A DNA stretch of 64,000 nucleotides from Polyangiaceae bacterium (GTDB taxonomy: Bacteria; Myxococcota_A; Polyangia; Polyangiales; Polyangiaceae), in NCBI GenBank assembly GCA_013214025.1, contig JABSRN010000068.1, positions 59,432-123,431 on the forward strand, in the 5' to 3' direction. Under the pieces are notes generated by a model that ran no database searches, was not told the origin of the DNA, and saw only the letters and a program-made list of their open reading frames with translations. The translations under genes and the position numbers were made by a program. Shown here in pieces: positions 1-9,232 of this stretch (position 1 is the first letter of the stretch; the number at the start of each line of letters is the position of its first letter).

Positions 1-684
1 CCTCCTCCGGATGACTTGCTCTACCTTTACGTTCAAAGTGCGGACATCCCCGAGAAGACCCGGGATGGACGAGGCTGGGACGCCGTGGGGGGGGAAGCGC
101 CGGATCCCGTCGCCAAAGTCTTTTTGAACGACGTCGAGTTATTTCGCACCGAGGTGGAGGCCAACACCTTCAAGCCGACCTGGCCCGAACAACCGAAAGC
201 AAATTATCGCATCCCCTTGCACTCGAAGGTGCGGGTGGAGGTATGGGATAGCAACGCGATACACAATCTCCCTATCTGCGTGAAAAAGCTGAGATCACTT
301 CACGACGCATCTCTGACAGGCGATCTGGCGGTTCTCTGCAACGGAGGAGCGCGAGTTATCCTAACCGTCGCCCCAGCGCGACCGATGTTGGGTCTCGGCT
401 TCTTCTACGAGTTGCACTCCCGCGGCGTTGCGGTGACCCGGGTGTTTCAGGAATCACCAGCCGGCAGAGCCGGCATGAAGAAGGGTGACGAGATCATCGA
501 ATTGATGGGCAAAGCGGTGAAAGGTCTAAACAAGGGCGAGGCCCAGAGCCTTGTTAACGCTAACGCGTCCATCGGCGTCCAGATGATTCTGAAGCGTGGG
601 ACCGAGGAGATTTCGCTAAAGCTCAAGCGAGGCCCGGTTTATGGGACGGCCCAAGAGGGGATTTCCTTCGGGGAGTTGAACTAG
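1..684 (+). CDS. C2-PDZ domain protein (5' end outside window)
   Basis: The reading frame is already open at base 1 (Pro-Pro-Pro-Asp-Asp precedes the TTG at 16), so this is the C-terminal 227 residues of a longer protein. Visible residues about 6-115 look like a C2 domain: an opening beta strand LYLYV, later a T-x-KPTW element and a VRVEVWDS strand. Residues about 128-215 form a PDZ domain, with GLGF as the carboxylate-binding loop and SPAGRAGMKKGDEII. A C2 plus PDZ pairing suggests a membrane- or peptide-binding scaffold or a protease accessory. No catalytic domain is visible in the part seen; the missing N-terminus could hold one. Domain calls are by eye. Confidence 0.7.
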   Translation, partial: PPPDDLLYLYVQSADIPEKTRDGRGWDAVGGEAPDPVAKVFLNDVELFRTEVEANTFKPTWPEQPKANYRIPLHSKVRVEVWDSNAIHNLPICVKKLRSLHDASLTGDLAVLCNGGARVILTVAPARPMLGLGFFYELHSRGVAVTRVFQESPAGRAGMKKGDEIIELMGKAVKGLNKGEAQSLVNANASIGVQMILKRGTEEISLKLKRGPVYGTAQEGISFGELN

Positions 685-732
685 TCAGCTCTAGAGTTGA
701 CGCGGGCGGGGCGGGGTCGCATCTTGACGTCG

Positions 733-1650
733 ATGTCCAACCCCAGCGAAGCCGTGCCTGCCACCATTTGGATTGAGGCGTCGTCAGAACAGAGCATGGC
801 GGTCGACGGCCCCGATGCGAAGAGTTGGCTCAACGGGATGTTGAGCTGCGATGTGAAAAAAGTCAGCACAGGGCGCGGGGTGTATGGCCTGGCCCTGTCG
901 AAAACCGGCAAGATCCAGACGGACTGCAATGTGATCGCTACCTCGTCGGGAGTGGTGTTCAGCGTGGCCGCCGACATCTCACTGTTCAATTATTTCGATC
1001 AGCATCTGATCATGGAAGATGCGGAGCTGGAACAGCAGACGGACGTGTGTTGGATTCAGCTGCATGGCCCCCAGGCGTTGAAAATAGCAGCGGCAGTCGC
1101 CAGTGCACACTCTCTGCCGTGGGGCGCTATCGATTGGATGGGTAAGGGGGGCGTGGCATTGCTGTGCCCGACGGCGAAGCTGCCGGAGCTGAGGGACAGT
1201 CTGGCGGCGGAGGGGGCCGGAGCGCTCTCGGCCGCGGAATGGGCGAGTCTTCGATTGGAGTACGGCTTTCCGAAGTTCGGGGTCGACTACAGTGCCAAGG
1301 ACAACCCCCACGAGGCCTCCCTCGACCGACGGGCTGTGTCCTGGGACAAGGGTTGTTATATCGGGCAAGAGGTCGTGTGCATGCAGGACATGCGCGGCAA
1401 GGTTAAACGCCGTCTCGTGAGTGCTTCTCTCGAAGGGAGCGAGCTGCCGGCTCAAGATACGGAGGTGGTCGACACTGCAGCCAACGCAGCTGTCGGCAAG
1501 GTCACGAGTTCCTCCTACAGCGTGACCCGAGAGTGCGTCCTGGTCATGCTGAGTCTTCGGGCGTCCGTGAGTCGCGACGCTGCTTTGGAGATATCCGGAC
1601 GTCGCGCCCAAATCTTGTGGGAGCCGGCAACTGCGGGGGATTCTTCGTGA
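733..1650 (+). CDS. ygfZ: YgfZ/GcvT-like folate-binding protein
   Basis: Tetrahydrofolate-dependent accessory factor for maturation or repair of Fe-S enzymes (family knowledge). The diagnostic KGCYIGQE motif lies at about residues 206-213 and holds the conserved Cys. The 305-residue length fits the family (E. coli about 326). The frame could open at a TTG at 697, but the ATG at 733 removes an Arg/Gly-rich extension and leads straight into the family start. The stop overlaps the GTG of the next gene (GTGA), implying translational coupling with the cysteine-synthase-type enzyme. Confidence 0.88.
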   Translation: MSNPSEAVPATIWIEASSEQSMAVDGPDAKSWLNGMLSCDVKKVSTGRGVYGLALSKTGKIQTDCNVIATSSGVVFSVAADISLFNYFDQHLIMEDAELEQQTDVCWIQLHGPQALKIAAAVASAHSLPWGAIDWMGKGGVALLCPTAKLPELRDSLAAEGAGALSAAEWASLRLEYGFPKFGVDYSAKDNPHEASLDRRAVSWDKGCYIGQEVVCMQDMRGKVKRRLVSASLEGSELPAQDTEVVDTAANAAVGKVTSSSYSVTRECVLVMLSLRASVSRDAALEISGRRAQILWEPATAGDSS

Positions 1651-2573
1651 GCGATGAGGACGCTGGGCTGACGGGCTTGTGCGCCAACAGCGCGATGGAT
1701 CTAATCGGCTCCACTCCACTGGTTCGCCTCTCCAAGCTGAGCCCCGAAAAGGGCGCGACCGTGTGGGCTAAGGCGGAGTTGCTCAATTGCAGCGGTAGTG
1801 TGAAGGATCGCCCGGCTCGTGCCATGATCGTCGCGGCGGAAGCTCAAGGCGCGCTGAAACCGGGGGCAGTCATTGTTGAGGCGACCAGCGGCAACACGGG
1901 CATTAGCTTGGCGATGATCGCTGCCGTTCGAGGTTATCGCTGCATTCTTGTCATGCCCGAGGATATGAGTTTGGCTCGTCGCTACGTGTTGCAAGCCTAT
2001 GGGGCAGAAGTCGAACTCACTGCAGGAGACGAAGGCATGGCGGGCGCCGTGGAGCGAGCGCGTCATCTGGTGAAGAAGCACGGTGGCTTCATGCCGAGTC
2101 AATTTTCCAACGAGGCGAACCCGAAGAGCCATGAGGACGGCACCGCCGTTGAAATATGGCAGCAGACCCAGGGGGAAGTCAGTGCTTTCATCGCGGGGGT
2201 GGGAACCGGAGGCACTTTGACGGGCGTGGCGCGTACGCTCAAACTGCGCAGTTCGGGTAGCGTACAGATTGTCGCCGTCGAGCCCGCACAGAGCCCGGTC
2301 TTGAGCGGTGGCGAAGCTGGAGCCCACGGCATTCAAGGTTTGGGCGCAGGGTTTGTTCCTGAAATTTATGACGCCTCCGTGGTGGACCGAGTGATGACAG
2401 TCGGGGATGTTGACGCCGAGCGCATGGCTCGGCGGCTCGCCCGCGAAGAAGGCCTACTGGTGGGCCCTTCCAGTGGAGCGAATGTGCACGCAGCGGTAGT
2501 GCTCGCGGCAGAGATGAGCGACGGCATTGTCGTTACCGTGTTGTGTGACTCGGGCGAGCGATACTTGTTCTAG
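1647..2573 (+). CDS. cysK: cysteine synthase family PLP enzyme (O-acetylserine sulfhydrylase type)
   Basis: Fold-type II PLP enzyme, expected to make L-cysteine from O-acetylserine and sulfide. The PLP lysine is Lys53 in SVKDR. The substrate loop TSGNTG is near residues 80-85, the phosphate-binding glycine loop is GVGTGGTLTG, GLGAGF follows, and the protein ends SGERYLF as in CysK. It has 308 aa and no CBS or regulatory tail. The frame extends upstream to 1533, but the GTG at 1647 overlaps the ygfZ stop and starts the protein at the usual distance before IGSTPLVRL. CysK and CysM cannot be separated by eye. Pairing a cysteine-making enzyme with ygfZ fits a shared link to Fe-S and sulfur metabolism. 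Confidence 0.85.
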   Translation: MSDEDAGLTGLCANSAMDLIGSTPLVRLSKLSPEKGATVWAKAELLNCSGSVKDRPARAMIVAAEAQGALKPGAVIVEATSGNTGISLAMIAAVRGYRCILVMPEDMSLARRYVLQAYGAEVELTAGDEGMAGAVERARHLVKKHGGFMPSQFSNEANPKSHEDGTAVEIWQQTQGEVSAFIAGVGTGGTLTGVARTLKLRSSGSVQIVAVEPAQSPVLSGGEAGAHGIQGLGAGFVPEIYDASVVDRVMTVGDVDAERMARRLAREEGLLVGPSSGANVHAAVVLAAEMSDGIVVTVLCDSGERYLF

Positions 2574-2705
2574 GCTGCCGATCACGACGGGCGTTCAGTC
2601 CTGTCGAGGTGCTGAACTGAACTGAATGTATCGATTGGACGGGTCTGCCCCGCATGGATTGCGGACGCGAGACGCGGTCCGTAGGGGTATGCTAGACCCG
2701 CACTC

Positions 2706-3560
2706 ATGTCGAGGCCCTTCGATCTCCCGTCGCCACCACCCTTGGACGAACAACGAGGAGAGAGCTTCGCGCGTCTGGTATCGCTAATGCAGCGTCTGCT
2801 CGCCGACGATGGCTGCCCATGGGATCGCGAGCAAGATATCCAGTCACTCAAACCCTATGTGTTGGAGGAAGCGTGCGAGGTTATGGATGCTATCGAAGGC
2901 GGCCAAGCTGAGGAACTCCAGGAGGAACTCGGAGATTTGGCACTTCAGATCGCCTTTTTGGGCGAGCTCTCCCGCCGGGCTGGGGACTTCGGACCCGACG
3001 ATGTGATGCACGGGATCTGTTCGAAATTGGTACGACGCCATCCCCACGTGTTTGCCGAAACGGAATTGGCAGACAGCGACGAGGTCGCCGAAAACTGGGA
3101 AGCCATCAAGCGCGAGGAGAAACAAGGGCGTCGATTGTTAGCGGGCATTCCCAACCATCTACCCGCGCTGATGCGTGCCCAGCGACTCGGTGAAAAGGTG
3201 AAGCGGGTTGGATTCGACTGGCCTGACTCTGCCGGATCGCGGGACAAGGTGAGCGAAGAGCTAGCGGAGCTCGACGAGGCGATTGCCTCGGGGGGCAAAA
3301 GCGAGATGGCTTCTGAATTAGGCGATCTGCTCTTCGCTCTGGGAAATCTAGCCCGTCATCACGGAATTGATGCCGAGAAGGCCCTTCATGGCACCACCCA
3401 ACGCTTTGTTTCGCGCTTTTCTCACGTAGAGGATCGCGTGCGGGAAGCGCACGGGGGTTGGCCTGTGGGCGACGACGGCAAGCCTGGTCCAGGACTTAAG
3501 CTCGAAGAAATGGACGTGTATTGGGATGAGGCCAAGGGTCTGGAGCGAAAACGCTCCTGA
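2706..3560 (+). CDS. mazG: nucleoside triphosphate pyrophosphohydrolase MazG
   Basis: Hydrolyses (d)NTPs to NMP plus pyrophosphate (housecleaning). It has tandem MazG domains. The N-terminal one has the CPWDREQ signature at 37-43 and metal ligands E54-E55-x2-E58 with E74-x2-D77. The C-terminal one repeats EExxE and ExxD in EELAELDEAI and SELGDLLF. The length (284 aa) is normal. ATG start at 2706. A GGAGCG/CGCTCC hairpin with an AAAA loop (3542-3557) sits just before the stop and has no T-tract. rlmN follows 39 bp later. Confidence 0.93.
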   Translation: MSRPFDLPSPPPLDEQRGESFARLVSLMQRLLADDGCPWDREQDIQSLKPYVLEEACEVMDAIEGGQAEELQEELGDLALQIAFLGELSRRAGDFGPDDVMHGICSKLVRRHPHVFAETELADSDEVAENWEAIKREEKQGRRLLAGIPNHLPALMRAQRLGEKVKRVGFDWPDSAGSRDKVSEELAELDEAIASGGKSEMASELGDLLFALGNLARHHGIDAEKALHGTTQRFVSRFSHVEDRVREAHGGWPVGDDGKPGPGLKLEEMDVYWDEAKGLERKRS

Positions 3561-3599
3561 TATGCTAGACAAAACCCAGCTCGACAACGATCCGCCCTC

Positions 3600-4811
3600 A
3601 TGTCGCTCGATTCAGCCCCCCCCGTTCCCTCAGCCAGCTCGGGTAGGCGTAAATCACCGGAGGAAATCCACCCGGTGGCCCGAACGCCCGAGGAATGGAA
3701 ACAGGTGTTGTTGGCGATGGGGGAGCGTCCATTTCGGGCCACCCAGATTTTTAAGTGGATCCACCAACGAGGCGTATTTGATCCCTCTGAGATGAGTGAT
3801 TTGTCCCTGCCTCTTCGTGAGAAGTTGGCAGCAGGAGGTCTGAAGGCGCCCTTCGAGGTGGCGGACGTGAAACGTTCGGTGGACGGGACACGCAAGCTGT
3901 TGCTGCAGCTGGACGACGGTCGCATGGTGGAGTGCGTGCTCATCCCCATGACGGACGCGGTCGAGGAGGCCGTCGACGCGGATCCTTGTCTCGCTGATGA
4001 CGACGAGTCGGAGTCGGGCCCGCTGCGCCGAGTGACGCTCTGCATCTCGACGCAGGTCGGCTGCGCGATGGGTTGTGTGTTTTGTGCGAGCGGACAGGTG
4101 GGCCTGTTGCGCGCTCTCGGCGCGGCCGAAGTTGTTGCCCAGGTGCTCATCGCGCAGCGCTACCTCGATCCCGGCGAGACCCTCAGAAACCTTGTCTACA
4201 TGGGTATGGGGGAACCGCTGCATCATTACGATGAAACCGCTCGGTCGATCCGTCTGATTCATCACCAGCAGGGCATCGGCATGGGGCTGCGCCGCATCAC
4301 CGTAAGCACGGTCGGATTGATCCCCGGGCTACGTCGTTTGGGCGAGGACTTCGGCGGAAAGGTCGGTCTCGCCATATCGTTGCACGCCCCCGACGATGCC
4401 ACGCGAGCCCAGATCATCCCGATGAATCAGCGTTTCGGATTTGCGGACCTATTGGCGGCGCTTCGAGAATACCCTCTGCCAGCTCGGCGGCGCATCACCA
4501 TCGAGTACATTCTGATTCGCGACGTCAACGACAGCGTCGCGCAAGCTCGGCAGTTGGCCGAGGCCTTACGCGGCATCGCTGTCAAAGTGAATCTGATTCC
4601 CATGAATCCCATTGCCGCATCTGAGTTCAAGGCGCCCATTCGGAAACAGGTCCGCGCTTTCCAGGAAGAGCTAGCCGCGGCGGGGCTCAGTTGTTTTGTC
4701 CGCACGACTCGGGGCGACGACGTCGATGCGGCCTGCGGTCAGCTGGCCCTCGCGGACCAGAAGTCCGGCAGCGGGAAACGGGAATTGCCGCTCTTACAAG
4801 AAGGCGTCTGA
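3600..4811 (+). CDS. rlmN: dual-specificity 23S rRNA/tRNA adenine-2 methyltransferase RlmN
   Basis: Radical-SAM enzyme methylating C2 of A2503 in 23S rRNA and A37 in some tRNAs. The cluster ligands are Cys155, Cys159 and Cys162 (CxxxCxxC). The signature MGMGEPLHHY follows, and the C-terminal FVRTTRGDDVDAACGQL holds the second catalytic cysteine. The protein is 403 aa; the N-terminal 25 residues are Pro/Ser-rich and poorly conserved in appearance, so a later start is possible. The stop is directly followed by the GTG of accC with no gap. Confidence 0.95.
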   Translation: MSLDSAPPVPSASSGRRKSPEEIHPVARTPEEWKQVLLAMGERPFRATQIFKWIHQRGVFDPSEMSDLSLPLREKLAAGGLKAPFEVADVKRSVDGTRKLLLQLDDGRMVECVLIPMTDAVEEAVDADPCLADDDESESGPLRRVTLCISTQVGCAMGCVFCASGQVGLLRALGAAEVVAQVLIAQRYLDPGETLRNLVYMGMGEPLHHYDETARSIRLIHHQQGIGMGLRRITVSTVGLIPGLRRLGEDFGGKVGLAISLHAPDDATRAQIIPMNQRFGFADLLAALREYPLPARRRITIEYILIRDVNDSVAQARQLAEALRGIAVKVNLIPMNPIAASEFKAPIRKQVRAFQEELAAAGLSCFVRTTRGDDVDAACGQLALADQKSGSGKRELPLLQEGV

Positions 4812-6182
4812 GTGTTTCGCAAGGTCCTCGTCGCGAATCGCGGAGAGTGTGCCCGACGCATCATCAGGACTTGTCAACGGCTCGACATCGCCACTGTGGC
4901 TGTCTATTCGGAGGCGGATGCGAGCGCGCCGCACGTTCGGGATGCAGACGAAGCCTATCTTGTCGGCCCTGCGCCCGTCCCCCAGAGCTATCTAGACCAC
5001 TCGGCGGTACTGGATGCCGTCAGTCGTTCCGGGGCGGATGCCGTACATCCCGGCTGGGGGCTGCTGAGCGAGAACCCGGAGTTTGCAGAAGGCGTGCACG
5101 GCGTAGGGGCGTGTTTCATCGGACCCAGCCCTGAGCTGTTGCGTGCCTTTGGCGATAAGCTTTCTGCCCGGCGCCTAGCGGAGAAGGCCGGTCTTGCCCT
5201 GCCACCGGGCACCGGCCACGCGGCTTCCGTGGACGAGGAGACGGCGTTGTGGTCGGAGGCGGAGGCCATCGGTTATCCGCTGATGGTTAAGGCTGCGGCT
5301 GGTGGTGGCGGTATCGGCATGGCTCGTGTTGAGGACCCGGGAGCCCTCCTGGCAGCGGTTCAAGCGTGCACCGCGCGAGCCCAGGGCGCCTTCGGCGATG
5401 CCACAGTGTATTTCGAAAAATACTTGGACCGACCCCGCCATATTGAGCTCCAGCTAGTGGCCGATGGCGCGGGTTGCGTCCGGATTTTGGGAGAGCGTGA
5501 GTGCAGCGTCCAGCGCCGACACCAAAAAATAGTGGAAGAGGGCCCCTCGCCCGCTGCCCACATCGACCATTCGGACTTGGCAGCCTGGCGTCAGAAGTCT
5601 GTCGTGTTATTTGAGTCCTGCGGTTTCGCCGGCGCGGGGACGGTCGAGTTTATCGTCGAGCCATCAGGAGAGATGTACTTTCTTGAAGTCAATCCACGGC
5701 TTCAGGTCGAGCACGCAGTCACGGAAATGTGTACGGGCATCGACATTGTCGAAGAGCAACTTCGGGTCGCCGCGGGTGCCGGGCTGAGCCCGCAAGCGGA
5801 GTCGCCGAAGAGCGAGGGGCACGCGATCGAGGCGAGGATCTACGCAGAAGATCCTGCTCGAAAGTTCCTGCCTCAGCCCGGCACCCTCCGTCGCCTTGTC
5901 TGGCCGGAACGGAGCGCGGATTTGCGAATCGAATCGGGGGTGGTGGAGGGAGACGTGGTAACGCCCTATTACGATCCCATGATCGCCAAGCTCATCGCCG
6001 TCGGGGTCGACCGGACCGCTGCCATCAAACGGCTGGATTGCGCCTTATCCGAGTTGAGTATCGAGTTGGTGGGCCCCAAGGGGCCGAAGGCTACCAATGT
6101 CAGCTTCCTCAGAACCGTACTCGGCAGTTCGGCGTTTGTGAGTGCGGACTACGCTACCGATCTCGTAGCATCCTTGGGTTGA
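4812..6182 (+). CDS. accC: biotin carboxylase (AccC-type)
   Basis: ATP-grasp enzyme carboxylating biotin on a carrier protein. It opens with the family start FRKVLVANRGE. The glycine-rich loop is KAAAGGGGIGM, the active-site stretch is RECSVQRRHQKIVEE, and EVNPRLQVEHAVTE carries the metal and catalytic residues; 456 aa matches stand-alone AccC. HPGWGLLSEN replaces the more usual HPGYGFLSEN. No biotin carrier (AccB) or carboxyltransferase gene is adjacent, so its partner is unknown: acetyl-CoA carboxylase or another acyl-CoA carboxylase. It abuts rlmN upstream and the mutase is 4 bp downstream. Confidence 0.88.
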   Translation: MFRKVLVANRGECARRIIRTCQRLDIATVAVYSEADASAPHVRDADEAYLVGPAPVPQSYLDHSAVLDAVSRSGADAVHPGWGLLSENPEFAEGVHGVGACFIGPSPELLRAFGDKLSARRLAEKAGLALPPGTGHAASVDEETALWSEAEAIGYPLMVKAAAGGGGIGMARVEDPGALLAAVQACTARAQGAFGDATVYFEKYLDRPRHIELQLVADGAGCVRILGERECSVQRRHQKIVEEGPSPAAHIDHSDLAAWRQKSVVLFESCGFAGAGTVEFIVEPSGEMYFLEVNPRLQVEHAVTEMCTGIDIVEEQLRVAAGAGLSPQAESPKSEGHAIEARIYAEDPARKFLPQPGTLRRLVWPERSADLRIESGVVEGDVVTPYYDPMIAKLIAVGVDRTAAIKRLDCALSELSIELVGPKGPKATNVSFLRTVLGSSAFVSADYATDLVASLG

Positions 6183-6186
6183 GACG

Positions 6187-7935
6187 GTGACAGCTGACGA
6201 ATTAAGAAAGAAGGCAAGGCTGTGGGCTGACGCCGATCCGGACGAATCTACCTCCTCCGCCGTCAACGCACTGATTCGGCAGGACGACCTCAGCGCGTTG
6301 AGCGATCTATTCGACGGTGAGCTAGCGTTCGGGACGGCGGGCCTAAGAGCCACTGTGGGCCCGGGCCCCAAGCAGATGAACCGAGCGGTCGTGCTGCGAA
6401 CGACGTGGGGTTTGGTGCAGCACCTGCGAGAATCCCAGAGCGAAGCTTCATCGCTGATCGTCGTGGGCTTTGACGCTCGACACAGTAGCGAGGCTCTGGC
6501 TCGGGATGTGCTGGCGGTGTTTCGAGCGGCTGGCATGACGGTTCGTTTTTTTGACGAGCCGGTACCGACCCCTCTCGTTGTGTTCTCGGCGACCCATCTT
6601 TCGGCGGCTCTGGCGGTGGTGATCACGGCGAGTCATAACCCGGCCGAGTACAACGGATATAAAGTCTATGGAGCGGGGGGGGCGCAAATCGTTCCCCCGG
6701 TGGACCGTAATATTTGTGACGCGGCGTATCGCGCTGGGCCGGCGCGCGATGTCCCAGCCAAGTATGTGCATGACGGCTTGGGTACGGCGGGCTCGGGTAC
6801 GCATGGTTTGGGCACCGAGGCCGAGCGGCTCAGTGCTGAAATGGAGAATGCTTTCCGTGCCGCGATTGTCGCGGGGCTCCCCGCGGCGGTAGGCGATTCG
6901 GAGATTCACGTCGCCTACACTCCGCTGCATGGCGTCGGCGGTGACTGCATGCTGCGGGCATTGAGTCAGTGCGGATATTCTCGCGTCGATGTCGTTTCCG
7001 AGCAGATGGCGCCAAACGGAGACTTTCCGACGACGCCATTCCCCAATCCCGAAGAAGACGGCAGCCTGGATCTGGTCGTTGAGCTCGCCCAGCGAGTGAA
7101 CGCCGATTTGGTGTTGGCGAACGATCCGGACGCGGATCGCCTAGCGGTGGCTGTCCGTGATGGTAACGCGCTGGTCACGCTGAACGGCAATCAGTTAGGA
7201 GTCTTGTTAGCGGACTCGGTGCTAGAACAACTCAACGAAGAGCAGCGAGGGCGGGCTCTCGTGTTGTCGACGGTCGTCTCCTCGCCGATGCTGCGAGTTA
7301 TGGCCGATAGTTACGGCGTGCGTTACGAGTCGACCCTAACGGGCTTCAAGTGGATATTCGCTTGTGGGACTGCGCTGGAGCGGGAGGGGAAAGAGCTCGT
7401 ATTCGCCTATGAGGAGGCCATTGGTTTCTGCGTAGGCGGCGCAGTTCGGGACAAAGATGGCATCGGGGCTGGCTGCGCCGTCGTGCGAATGGCAGCGGGC
7501 CTGAAGGCGGCAGGGCAAACCCTCAATCATCGCTTGCGGGATCTCTACCAACGCTACGGGTTGTGGGTCAGCTGCCAGCGGGTCGTGCAGTTGGAACCGA
7601 CGGTGTCCCTGGAGCAGGTGGAGCGCGCACTCGATCAATTACGCGACGCGGCACCGAACTGGGACGGCATCCCTCAATCCGTGGTCATTGACTACCGAGA
7701 CGGGGCTGGTGAGCGACCGGCGTGGCTGGGGCGTACTAGTTTGGTGGAGTTTCGCTATGGGGAGTCTTTGCGGGTGCTGATTCGCCCCAGTGGGACAGAA
7801 CCCAAGCTAAAAGTATACGTCGACCTACGCGCCGCGGATTCTGAGCTGCCGGACGCGGAAGATCAGGTAATGGCGCTAGCGGAGAACTACGCGGTCGGAT
7901 TCGCGAAGGCCCTGGAGCGCGCAGTGAGCGACTGA
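6187..7935 (+). CDS. alpha-D-phosphohexomutase (phosphoglucomutase/phosphomannomutase)
   Basis: Interconverts hexose 1- and 6-phosphates through a phosphoserine. The catalytic serine is Ser149 in TASHNPAEYNGYKVY. The metal loop NDPDADRLA is near residue 315, the sugar loop holds EEAIGF, and the C-terminal phosphate-binding loop is RPSGTEPKLKVY. At 582 aa it belongs to the long PGM2/PgcA-like class, for which glucose or glucose-1,6-bisphosphate chemistry is typical. The GTG start at 6187 is 4 bp after accC. It converges with an M16 peptidase gene with only 4 bp between stops. Confidence 0.9.
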   Translation: MTADELRKKARLWADADPDESTSSAVNALIRQDDLSALSDLFDGELAFGTAGLRATVGPGPKQMNRAVVLRTTWGLVQHLRESQSEASSLIVVGFDARHSSEALARDVLAVFRAAGMTVRFFDEPVPTPLVVFSATHLSAALAVVITASHNPAEYNGYKVYGAGGAQIVPPVDRNICDAAYRAGPARDVPAKYVHDGLGTAGSGTHGLGTEAERLSAEMENAFRAAIVAGLPAAVGDSEIHVAYTPLHGVGGDCMLRALSQCGYSRVDVVSEQMAPNGDFPTTPFPNPEEDGSLDLVVELAQRVNADLVLANDPDADRLAVAVRDGNALVTLNGNQLGVLLADSVLEQLNEEQRGRALVLSTVVSSPMLRVMADSYGVRYESTLTGFKWIFACGTALEREGKELVFAYEEAIGFCVGGAVRDKDGIGAGCAVVRMAAGLKAAGQTLNHRLRDLYQRYGLWVSCQRVVQLEPTVSLEQVERALDQLRDAAPNWDGIPQSVVIDYRDGAGERPAWLGRTSLVEFRYGESLRVLIRPSGTEPKLKVYVDLRAADSELPDAEDQVMALAENYAVGFAKALERAVSD

Positions 7936-7939
7936 CGGC

Positions 7940-9232
7940 TCAATCGACGAGTTCTTGGTCGTGGGGGACGACCGAGCGTGAACTCAAACCCTCGATGGCA
8001 TCATCGATGGTTTGCCCGAGAGCCGCCTTAGTGCCCAACACGAGAATCGCTAGGTTGTCGCACGGGATGCGAGCGCGCACCGCGGCGTTGGCTTGCTCCA
8101 GACTGATGTCGCCGATGCGTTCGACGAAGTCGTCATGGTAGCCAGGAGGCAAATCATACAGCTTCGAATCGAGCTGCAAATCGGCTCGTTTGGCAGGAGT
8201 GTCGATGGAGAAGGCATTGGAGCGCTGTAGATACTGCTTGGCGGCGTCGAGTTCCTCAAGCGTTATCCCGTTGTCGTGAAAGCTCTTCAGCATGTCGAGC
8301 TGCAGTTTTAGACAGGCACCTGCATCTTCGGTTTTCGGAAAGGTCCACATGCTGAACGCGCGCCGTTGACGGTCGTAGGAAAGGCTGGAATAGGCACCGT
8401 AGGACCAGCCCCGTTTGGCTCGCACTTCTTGGCTCAGCCTCGCGGTGAATGTGCCGCCGAATGCCGTGTTGGCGACACACAGCGCGAGATGGTCCGGATC
8501 CTGGGCGTGGGTACCGGACCCCCCAATCAGTATTTGCGTTTGCGTCCGATCTGGCTTGTCGACGATCATCAAGCGCCGCCCCGATTGAAAGCGCGGTGCG
8601 GGGGTGGTGTCGGAAACGCCGGTGCCGGCGCCTAGGCTGGCTCGCAGCCTCGTTGCGACGTTCTGGGCTTCGCTGGCGTCGATATCGCCGGAGAACGCAA
8701 ACAAGAATCCGTCTCGCTGAGCTCGCGCCGCGTGCTGCTGCTGGACGTCTGCGGCGGTGATGGAGGTCACAGTATTGCTGGTCCCGGTTGCCGTCCGGGC
8801 GTAGGCGTGGTCGCCGTATAGGTGTTGTCTGAACAACAATTGGGCGGTGTCGGAGTCGCTATCGCGAGTCTCGATTATGTCCGCCAGGGTCTCTCGCTTC
8901 AACCGTTCCAGCTCGTTTTCGTCTAGTCCGGGCTGAGCCAGCATCTCTTCCACGAGAGCGATAAACGGCTCGATAGAGCGGGTTAGCACCGCGCCATGCA
9001 CGGCGAAAACGCTTCCGGAAACCCCGACACCCAGTGTCCCGCCCAGTGTATCGATTTGGGTATCCAGTTCTTCGACGCCGCGGCCGCCGGCGGTGCGGCG
9101 CATCAGTCTGCCCAGGATTCGAGCGAGTCCCGCTTTCCCCCGGGGGTCTTCGGTAGCGCCCGAGGCCTGGCTGACGCTGAAGCTTACGATCGGTAGCGCT
9201 CGGCTGGTTTCGACGATGACGGAATCACTCAT
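7940..9232 (-). CDS. M16 peptidase family protein, non-catalytic subunit
   Basis: Insulinase/processing-peptidase fold, but the place where HxxEH should lie reads RILGRLMRR, so the zinc site is absent. Such proteins pair with a catalytic M16 partner to form a clamshell (family knowledge), and that partner lies immediately upstream. The later family landmark RGWSYG is present. The start is ATG 9232 because a strong GGAGG lies just before it; the frame opens 10 codons earlier. It overlaps the upstream peptidase stop by 8 bp. 430 aa; no convincing signal peptide, so a cytoplasmic place is inferred. Confidence 0.85.
   Translation of the reverse strand: MSDSVIVETSRALPIVSFSVSQASGATEDPRGKAGLARILGRLMRRTAGGRGVEELDTQIDTLGGTLGVGVSGSVFAVHGAVLTRSIEPFIALVEEMLAQPGLDENELERLKRETLADIIETRDSDSDTAQLLFRQHLYGDHAYARTATGTSNTVTSITAADVQQQHAARAQRDGFLFAFSGDIDASEAQNVATRLRASLGAGTGVSDTTPAPRFQSGRRLMIVDKPDRTQTQILIGGSGTHAQDPDHLALCVANTAFGGTFTARLSQEVRAKRGWSYGAYSSLSYDRQRRAFSMWTFPKTEDAGACLKLQLDMLKSFHDNGITLEELDAAKQYLQRSNAFSIDTPAKRADLQLDSKLYDLPPGYHDDFVERIGDISLEQANAAVRARIPCDNLAILVLGTKAALGQTIDDAIEGLSSRSVVPHDQELVD

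Noticed and set aside
979..2336. Long minus-strand ORFs under ygfZ and the cysteine-synthase gene
   Set aside because: Arg/His-rich antisense shadows of well-identified plus-strand genes; a by-product of GC-rich codon use.
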